This document shows positions 11,380 through 20,495 of a stretch of DNA of 64,000 nucleotides, one piece after another; positions within the stretch are counted from its first letter, which is position 1, and each line of letters begins with the position of its first letter. The position numbers were made by a program, and so were the translations under genes. Where the stretch lies: contig CM057141.1 in the NCBI GenBank assembly GCA_029964075.1, positions 10,478,001-10,542,000 of the forward strand. The letters run 5' to 3'. The notes under the pieces were generated by a model. That model was not told where the DNA came from, ran no database searches, and saw nothing but the letters and a program-made list of their open reading frames with translations. The DNA is from Patiria pectinifera. Lineage: Eukaryota; Echinodermata; Asteroidea; Valvatida; Asterinidae.

Positions 11380-12782
11380 GCGTTGGCCGGGTTCATGCAT
11401 CTCCGGCGGATGTGTCCTTCCTGGCCACACGAGAAACAAAAATCTACCAGAGTGCCCCTCTCATGGCCTCGGTCAGGGTTCTGGCGGGTTTGCCGTCCTT
11501 TTGCAGGGCCTCGGAAACCATGAGTCGACGTCTGTGGAGTGGAATGCTGCATTGGCGAAGCATTCTGGTGGAAAAATTGTGCCTGAGGATTGGCAGAGTG
11601 AGAGAAATGTGCCTGAGGATTGGCAGAGTGGGAGAAATGTGCCTGAGGATGGGCAGACTGAGAAAAATGAGTGTGAGGATTTGCAGCATGCTGTAGGTGT
11701 TGGGCCTTTCCTGGTCCTCTGGTCGGACGACCACGACTTTCTGACTTGAGTCTGGTCTCGTCCTCCTGCTTCCTGACCATGGACAGCAGGCTCAGGAACG
11801 ATGGTGGCTGATCTATCTTGTCCCTAAGTTGTAGGTTGACCAGCAGCATCTCGTCGAACAGAATACCACGGATGAATTGGCTAAGCCGCACCCTGTTGGA
11901 CTGGGCATGAGGGACAACACCCCTCCTCAGTGCTCGCCTCAACACATTCTGCAATCTCGTCAAAAACTTTGACGGAGACTCACCTTCGGTCTGAGTCAAA
12001 CTGTGAAATTTCACAAATAACTCGTCATCCGTCTCAGTGTCGCCGAATGCAATGTCGAGAGCCTTCAAGTACTCATGCGACGTAGCAGCAGGGTTGTCTC
12101 GACGCAGATCGTTGATGATGTTCAGCGAGGGTGGACGCAAAGCCTCGCGAATGCGTTTCCTCTTCTCGGCATCATCAAGATCCTGCCACTCGTCCATCTG
12201 CCCCTCGACATGGTCTATCCAGGAGACGTAATCATCTTCATCACGGGACGGTGTAGAGGAACCAGAAAAGCATCTGAGCTTTCTGTAGTTTGCTGCCAGA
12301 GTACAGCGAGCAAAAGATCTACTGAAGTCAGAAGGAAGAGATTGTTGGGAAGAAGAATTAGAATCTGAGGTGGACGGAGACTGAGATGCAGGAGTCCTCT
12401 CTCTCAGGTTCCACGCGTTCAGCACACCACTCTTCCGTAGGTGGCTAATGGTGACACGCTTTGATGGGGTTTCATCCAGCCGGATGACTCGACAGAGTGT
12501 CGATGACCCGTTGCAGCTGAGATTAATCTCAGTCCTTAGTCCTAGAGAAGAGATGGGCTGAGAGAAATCACAGAGGAAGATAGCAGAACTCTGGTCATCA
12601 GTGTCTTTCCTAGAAAGACCTTCCAATGAAGGGAAAATGTCATGCAAAGAACAGGCAAGAATATCTGTAGCCTCAACCAATGGGCTAGACAGTTGAAAAG
12701 TCAACAAAACAGAATGAGTGGGTCGGAGATCATCTTTCTTACACCAATCCACACCCTTCTGTCTGAGTGCTGCATCCGCCAT
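11277..12782 (-). CDS. gag: PNMA-type Gag with CCHC zinc knuckle
   Basis: The protein has 501 residues from the ATG at 12782, which has good context (ATGG). The frame stays open upstream to 12851, but that extension is hydrophobic and poorly placed. Residues 1-102 begin with a VDWCKKDD segment followed by an alternating strand/helix region resembling the RRM-like N-terminus of vertebrate PNMA proteins. Residues 168-345 match the PNMA capsid region: LRCFSGSSTP, DEWQDLDDAEKRKR, DNPAATSHEYLKALDIAFGD, LSMVRKQEDE. A His/Gln-rich stretch with about three 12-residue repeats follows (371-406). The zinc knuckle CFSCGQEGHIRRRC is at 449-462. PNMA genes are domesticated gag genes of Ty3/gypsy elements, so here is a living-style relative. 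Pol follows by -1 frameshift after N486. Confidence 0.9.
   Translation of the reverse strand: MADAALRQKGVDWCKKDDLRPTHSVLLTFQLSSPLVEATDILACSLHDIFPSLEGLSRKDTDDQSSAIFLCDFSQPISSLGLRTEINLSCNGSSTLCRVIRLDETPSKRVTISHLRKSGVLNAWNLRERTPASQSPSTSDSNSSSQQSLPSDFSRSFARCTLAANYRKLRCFSGSSTPSRDEDDYVSWIDHVEGQMDEWQDLDDAEKRKRIREALRPPSLNIINDLRRDNPAATSHEYLKALDIAFGDTETDDELFVKFHSLTQTEGESPSKFLTRLQNVLRRALRRGVVPHAQSNRVRLSQFIRGILFDEMLLVNLQLRDKIDQPPSFLSLLSMVRKQEDETRLKSESRGRPTRGPGKAQHLQHAANPHTHFSQSAHPQAHFSHSANPQAHFSHSANPQAQFFHQNASPMQHSTPQTSTHGFRGPAKGRQTRQNPDRGHERGTLVDFCFSCGQEGHIRRRCMNPANAEVVNRKLIKFVLGGPSGNGQGHLQEGTQMSERQ
11289..11331 (-). promoter_or_regulatory. Programmed -1 frameshift signal
   Basis: In gag's frame the heptamer G GGA AAC (11331-11325) has the X XXY YYZ form. 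After a 6-nt spacer (11324-11319) comes a perfect 9-bp stem: GGACATCTG at 11318-11310 pairs with CAGATGTCC at 11297-11289, around a 12-nt loop. The loop's GGGG can also pair with CCCC at 11275-11272, giving a candidate pseudoknot. The pol frame is -1 to gag, as this signal requires. Confidence 0.88.
11579..11690 (-). repeat. 36-bp tandem repeats inside gag
   Basis: Three or more units containing tgcctgaggattggcagag (plus strand) encode a His/Ser/Gln-rich peptide repeat between the Gag capsid region and the zinc knuckle. Copy number could vary between elements without breaking frame. Confidence 0.75.
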
Positions 12783-13179
12783 AATGTGACACAAGTGAAA
12801 TTTGAACAAACAGAAAATACAATACGCAAAGAAAAAATGGGGAATAGCCAAAAAATGGGAATTTGCACGGATGTTGGCTCTCTTGGCAAGTATAAAAATA
12901 ATTCACAGGATAAATAATATACCTTTGAGAAAACAGTTAGCGTCAATCAACAGAGCAATAGCAATCACAGAGTAAATAACATATGAGATAAAACAATTTG
13001 CATCAATCAACAGAATAGCAAGTCACAGGGTAAATAATGGTGAGAGTATCCGTTAGCATCAATCAATGGAACAATATCAAACAATAAATACCAACTCTCA
13101 ATCCAACAACAAAACAAAATCAATGTGCACACAAATCCCTTATACTCAAAGTCAAGTCAAATCAAAAAATAAAATAATT
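12783..13179 (-). other. Retrotransposon 5' leader
   Basis: This roughly 400-nt AT-rich leader lies between the primer site and the gag ATG. It contains about three diverged copies of a 60-bp unit with the phrase catcaatcaaca and the motif gggtaaataa. It probably holds packaging or translation signals, but none can be named. Confidence 0.6.
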
Positions 13180-13196
13180 TCCCGGACAAGCCCCCA
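13180..13196 (-). promoter_or_regulatory. Primer-binding site, tRNA-Pro type
   Basis: Three bases inside the 5' LTR, the minus strand reads TGGGGGCTTGTCCGGGA. This matches the tRNA-Pro primer site known from gammaretroviruses with one C-to-T difference. The starting TGG is complementary to the tRNA CCA end. Confidence 0.8.
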
Positions 13197-13199
13197 AAA

Positions 13200-14561
13200 T
13201 GTAACCCGTGGTTCACATTTCAAAATAACAGGAACCAAATTTTATATTAATTTAACTCCCTTTTGAAAAAAGAACTCTTGACTTCACACAATTCAGGATT
13301 TACGTACACAATGAAATATGCTTTATTGCCAGAAATAAAGTGGTCTCAAGTAATGGCAATACAAATGAAAAATGCAATGAGGTTAAATATAATTCACAGA
13401 AAACACAGGATCCTGTAAAATTTAAAATACAAAGCTAGAGCTCAGAAAAAAAAAGGCGCCAAACTATAAAATGGTTAGACTCGCGATTCATCCATCCGCG
13501 GTAGTTCGGAGTCCATCATAGTGTGTAGAAGAACTTGGAGATAATTGAAGAACAATGGAAGTAGACTAGTAGATGAAGGGTTCAGTTGAAGATGAGGTAG
13601 AAATGACAACTCTTGTCATTTGTTGGTACAGTAAAACAAAGGGATACTTGCAGGGTCTTGAAAAGATGAAGTGGCTTTGTCTAGGGCAATGCTGGTGGCT
13701 GTGTCTGGCGTAGGGCTGATGGCTGCGTCTAGGGTCACTCCAATGTCTTGGATGCCGAAGGAAATGATGGTTCTCCGACGTGCTGGACAGCTGTTTGTCT
13801 CGGACGTCGGGGATACCGATGGATCTCAGAAGTGCTGGAGCAGGCAATATGGTGTCTTGAGGGCAGATCGGGGAACACGCAGAGGGCTCCGCCTAGCTCT
13901 CCCTTGAAGTGACACGGTCCAGTCTTTTTAGCCTAAAACAGAGAGCCAACATTCGTGCAAAAAGGAGGGAACTTGGAATCAGGATCCTCCAATCGAACAA
14001 ACAAAATGATGCAAAATGGCTAGTGAAAATGGCAGGCATGCAGTCAGCACGGTGGCAGAATCAGGAATGCCAAGCTCTGCTAAAATTTTGGGGCAGCTAG
14101 CACCAAGACCATGCCCTGATCACATGACTAGCCAGGCTCTCATTGGTCAAACTTCAAATTGTCACACAAGACTCTAATACTGATTGGTCATTTAGTAACC
14201 AGGCAGATGAACACTCGGCAGAGTTTGTGGTTTTCACAGCTTCTGCAAGGTGTGATCAACAACCAGGGATTAAGTGTCCCTACATCCTGCTTAGCTCCTG
14301 GAGTAGTACACAACTGGGGCACCAGTCAGTAATAAAAGGCAGAGGACACAAAAGACATCCTCTATTCTTCCAGGAAGTGGGCAAGATCAAAGACAGACTT
14401 TAACAAAAGTAGGAAAAGATCAAAGGCCTACTGGAACACAAGTCACCAGTAGAAAAGATGAAACACCATAAAAGATTAGAAAAAGGAAATTATGCAAATA
14501 GTAAACACAGTCATATAAAATAATACTATAACCCAAGACCTCTTTTTGGGTCAGGGTTACA
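13200..14561 (-). repeat. 5' LTR
   Basis: This 1362-bp copy of the terminal repeat starts TGTAACCC and ends GGGTTACA. It is adjacent to the primer site on its inner side and to the unit-2 flank (tcaggaaggccgg) on its outer side. That flank continues the sequence interrupted at 5159. Confidence 0.95.
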
Positions 14562-15222
14562 TCAGGAAGGCCGGTTATTTGTGGTGATTGTTGGTTATCC
14601 GATAAATTGGTACACCATCCTGTTCATTTGTTTAAAAGGACATGCTAGCCCAATCTTTACCGAAACCCATCTCTGTGGATTTACGTCAACCCATCCCCGT
14701 GCCAAAGACTATGATCTCATCATAGTTATGGGGTTATACCCTATCCCTCTCATAACCATCATCATCTGTTATATTTTCATCTGGAAGCATCTCTGCAAAC
14801 ACGCTAAGACATGTAAGAAGGTGACTGCTCCTGAATCCTCCACCAAGTTGATGACCACCCACAGGAGTGTGTTGTCAGAGTCGGTAGCTACCGTGAATAG
14901 TCGCCACTCCAAGATATCCACATCTAGACAAGGAACCCTTCGCAACTCCCAGATGGTTCGCCGTAAGACCAAAAACATGTTCTACATTGTCTGTGCGTAC
15001 ATGCTGTGCTGGACTCCATTTGTCTTCTGCCTCTTGTATGATGACAGCGACCCGTTCCTACCCTACGCCTCTGCAATCCTGGTCGTCAACAGTTGCGTAA
15101 ATCCGCTCATCTACGTCACCAAACACCGGGACTTTAAGACTGTCTTCTACTGCATCATGCGCCGCAAGTGGGAGGACATCCCAGAACCGAGCAGATTTTC
15201 TGAAGACGCTGATATCGGGTGA
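14562..15222 (+). pseudogene. 5'-truncated paralogue of the GPCR
   Basis: Bases 14562-14660 are receptor upstream flank. At about 14661 the sequence jumps directly to the second extracellular loop of the coding region, so the N-terminus and TM1-TM4 are missing. The remaining 180 or so codons are open and similar to the intact receptor: DYDLIIVMGLYPIPLITII, NPLIY, and a C-tail ending with IPEPS. It retains the CWTP motif that the intact copy has lost. An open frame from 14581 merely fuses flank to receptor and has no initiator context. I call it a pseudogene created by internal deletion before or after the duplication. Confidence 0.85.
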
Positions 15223-16000
15223 AGTACCATGCTGTGGAGGGGGCGGTGTGTTTACCTAAAATCTTTGTGGACTTTTGCATTTTAAAATATGATTTTGTGT
15301 TAAAACCATTAGGATTATAGGCCCGGTCGTATCCGTTTTCTTTTTGTGTAACAATCATGCTTTTTTAAATATCAGTACGCCACTAGGAGGAAATTTTATC
15401 TGGATAATTAGTTTGAACTTTGTAAGTTATATAACAATTAAAATATTGTATTTTAGAAGTTACGTAGGTATTTTATGTACTGTAAGTGCTTTTAGCATTA
15501 TAATCGGTTGTGAGAAGTTATAGCAGTTGTGATGGTGGACATGTTGTTACGTAGTTGAAGATTTATATTTGTACTCACTTTACATGCTTTATAAAACAAA
15601 AGGGTATTGTATTGAGATAAACAATTTATACATGTGTGCAGTGCAAAAGTTGGAAAGTTGCACAAATTTTATGCTTTTCTCTCAACGTTTGCGAAGCCTT
15701 ATGCCGTTTTCAAGAAGGAAACCACGCCATTTTACAAGTTAACCAAATATACGGTAAAACACACTTTCCGGGGCTTGAGGAAGTGCCAACTGGGAACTCA
15801 ATGGACACACCCAGTTAATTGCCAGGACTTGAGAATTTCAAAAAGGCTGGTTATTTGTAGTGATTGTGGCTTTTCCAATGAATTGGTACAAATGCACACC
15901 ATCCTGTTCATTTATTAAAAGAAGGACACGTTACCCCAATGCTTTGCCAAACCTAAGTTGGGTTTAAATAGTAGGACATATTTAACAACGTCCATTGTAG
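15223..16000 (+). repeat. Unit-2 3' flank and unit 3 remnant
   Basis: Bases 15223-15610 match the 3' flank of the intact receptor but lack the MITE of unit 1. From about 15625 to 15955 the receptor's upstream flank starts a third time (gtgcagtgcaaaagttgg ... aggacacgttaccccaatgc), but no receptor coding sequence follows. Confidence 0.8.
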
Positions 16001-17508
16001 AAATTGATAGTCAATCCAGACACGCAGAAAAGTATTTTCAGAATCGGTAAAATTGTTAAATTTATTTCAAAGTTACCTCTCACACTTCTTTTTTCAAGGT
16101 TGCAGATGCAGGCTGTGCTTTTATAATGCCACTTAGAATTTAAAAGAATATATTGAACACATTTTTGCTCGGGACTGTATATAAATCATACCTAAGTCCA
16201 ATCGTTTCCTTCATTTTGAGAAAAAGATCTTCTGAATATCTTTTACAAAAAACGTTTTGCTCTTTAAGTTTTGTCAAAGATACATGTAATACATGATTTG
16301 AACCAGGTAGATGTGGCCGAAGTTCATCTTTTGGATTTAAGCTGAGTATCAACACCTTGACGTCGGGGCTTTATTGAAATCAGAACGTAGACATTATCAG
16401 GAGCAGGGCTCGCGAAATCAGGGCTGCCCGACGTCCCGGGACAACCAAAATATTTTGTCGGACAACCAAAAGTTAAAAAAATGTTGTGATCAATTGATAA
16501 TTGTGTAGTGATGTGTGACTTAAATTAAATGAAACTCATTGGGGTTTATTAAGGCCAAGGCTTAGGAGTATCTGCACTACCAACAATTTTCAAAATTGAC
16601 CTCATGGTTTTGTAGTGATTTCAAAAACAGTCAGATGGACAATTTTTTAGGGATATACTTTAGTGTCATAAATTATGAAATTCTAAGAATGAATAATTGT
16701 TTGAGTACTGAGACCTCCAAACATAATTGAGAGTGCATCCTAAACTTAACTTTGAGTGCTTCAGGGCATGTTTTTTTTGTTTCTCTTTTCTAACACTTTG
16801 TATCATTTCGTCATATTGAGACTACCAAGGTTTTTCTGAATACAATTTTTAAAATAAGACAATTAAGGAAAATAGCAATACTTTTTTTCAGCTTGGAGGC
16901 GAGCAACTTTAGGAAAAAAAGCGGCACAAGACCTGCAGATTGCAAGAATTAGGCTGTTATGACTCTTTAATTTAATGATGCATTAAAAGATGAAAATTCC
17001 AACTTGTTTGACATGGTATTGATAATGTTTTAATGCTGAACTTCTGAACTTGAAAGTAGGCCTAAAGCTTTTGAAAACTGCCAGTAGAAATGAAACTTCA
17101 GAGTTTTATGTTTGTACAACCTGTGAGAAATCTTCCACAGTGACGTGAAAATAAGACGGAGGGGAGGGGGGTATGATTATGGACACCCTATCCCTCCAAC
17201 TCGAGGCTTGTTCCCCCTCCCTGCTCAGAAAGTGGAGAAGCTAAAAAAAATCACTTCGTAATTTTTAAAACTATGACCAAACCCATTGTGTGGCCCCCTC
17301 CAAACAAGATAAGATGCCCCCCCCCAACAAACTGGACCTTATTTGCTATCCTTAGATAATAATGCTATACTTCAACTATTGGTACATGTATATACATGTA
17401 ATACATGTAAATTGTCGGTTGCAGACCCTCAATGTCTATGGATATTGTTGATACCGATATGTGAAAACTGCTATTGTAAATAATTATTTTTTACAAAAAG
17501 CCCAGGCG

Positions 17509-17616
17509 CGTCATATTTAGTCCACACAACAAATAAAGGGGGGGGGGGGGGAGGGGGGGGGGGGGGCGGGGGCATGTGCCCCCGTCATATTGAGTCCACA
17601 CAACAAATAAAGGGGG
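17509..17616. repeat. Direct repeats around a 35-nt G-run
   Basis: Two copies of cgtcatattNagtccacaca with the following acaaataaagggg lie at 17509 and 17583. Between them is a nearly pure G tract at 17538-17572 interrupted by one A and one C. The tract meets the composition for intramolecular G-quadruplexes on the plus strand. Confidence 0.8.
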
Positions 17617-19730
17617 GACAAAGGGGGGCGGTGAGAGGAAAGCGGGGAAGGAGGAGGGAAACCTTTAAAAAATTCCGGCGCCATTATTAAACATTAGCCC
17701 GCAAACATTGCGTACTGGCTGTATGACACAGCGAGCTCGAGAAGCTTTAGAATAAACTGCGATCCCACCGTACGTAACCCTGCATATATACCGTTATTAA
17801 ATGCGATTCATACGAACGATGTATTCTCTACGAAAAGCATGCAGCTTATGTGCTGTGTGTTGCCCGACACGCACGTTGTACACTGCTCTTTGGACCGTAC
17901 CATTGGTCAAGGGATGTATTTGTGTTTTAAGAACAATTTGCCAGCATTCCCACCGCTTTTTTTTTTCATTTCAAATTGTACTTTGCACGGAGGCCAAAAT
18001 ATTTCCTTGTTTTAAAATGAGTTCTTCAACGTCATCATATAATTTTTGTAAAGACTTAATTCAAGAAACGATGTAAAACCCTGAAACAAAACATTTAACA
18101 CCCCTGAAGATATACATGGATCCGTCCATAAAACATCTTTTTTACAAAGAAAAATTGGATCCAAAAAGTTATACGACGTGTAGCTGAAAATACAAATCTG
18201 ATAAGTATGGTATACTTAAAAGAGATCTGTTTGTTCAGTCTTAGGACAAAAAATCAGCTGTTATTGCCAAAAGGCAAGGTTTAGCACTCAAGACATGCTC
18301 TGCTAAGCTAGAGAACGGGGTGTGTTGCTTTCTCAAGTGAAAGCCAGAAAACTTTGATCGTAGTTAAGTTTGCCGGCAGCGGCGCGAGCCGGGGTCCATG
18401 CCGGGCCGTCATACACAAATTCCCGATGTCTATTTCTCAACGTCATCATTTACAATTTATGTACTGTATTTTTTTACATAACAAAATGACGAATCCATCT
18501 TCAAAATCATGGTGCCGAAAGGCCCAAATTAAAACCAAATATTCTCCCGTAAGACATTTGCACTCCACAATCGCACTAGTCCTCGGAGCAAATGCCCAAA
18601 CGCATCGTTGCAACAGTTTACAAGCTAAGCCAATACAATTAAATTCCATTTCCAAAATAAAATGCAAGAAAATATAAAGACAAAAATTTCAAACTTTGAA
18701 GTATACACAATAACTTAAAATTTGTAAAAGCAATAGTATACAAAGTATGTATATTTAAAATTTCCTTATAATCTTGAAAACTTTTGCTCAAATATTTCAG
18801 GGAGAAAGGGGCCAGGAATCGCCTCAGATTGCACTACAGAGCATTGAGAATCAAAAATTCCTCGGGACCTTAAGTGGGCCCAAGACCCCACGCCGTAAAG
18901 GGCTTCGCGCTCCGCACTCGCATTAGTTCTCTGAGCAAATGCTCCAACGGTGTGCCCCCCTCTAAAAAAAACTGGATCCGAGGAGATAAGCGCCTATTTG
19001 TCAAAAGCTGGGTTTTTTCTCATATGATATCTTTTTTTTCACCAGGTTCTGTGATAGTGTTAATCTGCTTCAAACAGACAAAGATCTCCAGTTGAACCTG
19101 TGTTTGCTTTCAAGGTGTCCGGCTGGCTTTCAGAAATTTGAAAATGTTATGCTTTTTTGAAATCAAATCACCAGAAGTGGAGATATTTCACTTTTTTTGA
19201 AGACAATACTGGTGCCTTTTTATGGACAAAAATGCAGTACGTCATTTTACTACTATCTTTATTTAGCCGTGGCACCCTCTCCAAGCATAAACTAACCAAT
19301 GTAACACCGCAAGAAGTCACGCGTCCCTGACACAGCTCGATTCGCTCTTGCTTCACTCACACTGGATTTACACAATGATCTGTACAGTTCTCAATACGTT
19401 GATCTGAAAACTGTATTTTCCATTTGCCGATAGACATCAGAATATCGTGAAAGTTTCTGAAATGAAGCTCAAATGTCTACATGTAATGTTGCTAGTTACA
19501 GGCATTCAGTCGAATGGACAATCTCTTTCCCCCCATATTTTCATCACAATTTCAATGTTGACATCTCACATATTTACAAAATGGCCGATCGATGTGAATC
19601 TCACACAAAGTTTATCAGAGATTCCCAAATGAAAGTACAAGTTTCATTGGTAGTTTTTTTAACAAATGAGAATACATGGAAACAGGAAAAATTCATTTTA
19701 AGATGGAATTTTGCGTCGGGGTGATATAAA

Positions 19731-20066
19731 TCAAACTATAGGTTTTGCCCTTCACCGGCGTTTAAACACTGTAAACTCAGTGTGTTATACCTCCCGAGTG
19801 AAAGTTGGAGAAAAAAAAGAAGGGGGAAAAAAAACAATTCCATCTTATAATAGTTTATGCGGTACCCGCTGCTATGTACATCAGATTCGAACCAGCCAAC
19901 CGATCTTGTTAGCTCGGTGGTCGAGTGGTAAGACATATGCACTAGAAAGCAGGAGGTCATGGGTTCGAGTCCCACCCGAGTGATTTTTTCCAACTTTCAC
20001 TCTGGAGGTATAACACACTTAGTATACAGTGTTCAAACGTCGGTGAAGGGCAAAACCTATAGTTTG
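19731..20066 (+). mobile_element. tRNA-derived SINE within inverted arms
   Basis: The left arm 19731-19810 (ctataggttttgcccttcac ... tgtgttatacctc, then gagtgaaagttgg) returns inverted at 19989-20066. Between them, 19911-19983 resembles a tRNA gene: a box A-like tggtcgagtgg and box B ggttcgagtcc, with an acceptor-like pairing. A related copy in opposite orientation lies at 53483-53700, again with the cccttcacc arm. Confidence 0.75.
19911..19983 (+). tRNA. tRNA-like sequence, probably SINE head, not a functional tRNA
   Basis: The pol III boxes A and B are good and the D and T arms form. The anticodon stem pairs poorly, with only about three pairs around an eight-base loop containing ctagaaa. 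A functional tRNA is therefore unlikely. Confidence 0.4.
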
Positions 20067-20495
20067 AGGAAAAATTCAGTTTGGTTCGGTTTTGGTTCGG
20101 GGTGCTATGTTTGGAATATTTAGGTTCGGTTTGGCAGACGGTTGCAGCACTAGTCTTCCCAATATGGCTTCAATTGACTTGGATTCATTCTCCTTGTCAT
20201 TCTTGTGCTATCTAGGCAATATATAGAGGTCAGTGATGCCTATAAATAGTTGTTGACCATTTCCCATCATGCACTGCAAAAAAAAAGGCCTCCTCGTGGT
20301 CGCCCCATGTAGGCGCACTGTTATGAACCGCTGCTATTACTAACTTAAGCTTTTTTTTCTCTTCCTTAAAAACAAAAACTCACATTGACCGTTTTATTGA
20401 TGTCACTCATGTATTTAACTAACACAGGTACTGCATACAAACCATGAACACCAAGTACATTGAAAGATCCCTCACGTCAACCTACTGAAGCGTCA

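Larger units (their letters stand above)
5160..14561 (-). mobile_element. Full-length Ty3/gypsy-type LTR retrotransposon with PNMA-like Gag
   Basis: This is a 9.4-kb element read on the minus strand. The 5' LTR is 13200-14561, followed by the primer site 13180-13196, gag, overlapping pol, polypurine tract and the 3' LTR at 5160-6520. Both LTRs begin TGTAACCC and end GGGTTACA. They differ by six substitutions (all transitions) and one indel over about 1361 bp, which implies recent insertion. The target was tandem unit 2. The left flank tcaag (5155-5159) and right flank tcagg (14562-14566) fit a 5-bp target duplication with one later change. Both long frames are open, so the copy may be competent or only recently inactive. 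It lacks an env-like frame. Confidence 0.95.
16001..20427. other. Intergenic stretch, no gene seen
   Basis: No supported exon. Contents: a probable repeat at about 16405-16480 (gggacaaccaaaatattttgtcggacaaccaaaa), a G-run with flanking direct repeats at 17509-17616, two similar segments near 18559-18606 and 18907-18953 (shared gagcaaatgc), and the tRNA-like SINE with inverted arms at 19731-20066. Open frames in this interval have simple or AT-rich composition. Confidence 0.6.

Noticed and set aside
12783-12851. Gag starting at 12851
   Set aside because: The extra 23 residues are a hydrophobic, AT-rich run. The ATG at 12782 has better context and the family-like DWC segment follows it.
14581-15222. 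Open frame of 213 codons as a functional short GPCR
   Set aside because: Its first codons are receptor upstream flank fused by a deletion, and helices 1-4 are absent. Called a pseudogene.
19911-19983. Functional tRNA gene
   Set aside because: The anticodon stem does not pair, and a related sequence at 53.5 kb shows it is a dispersed repeat head.
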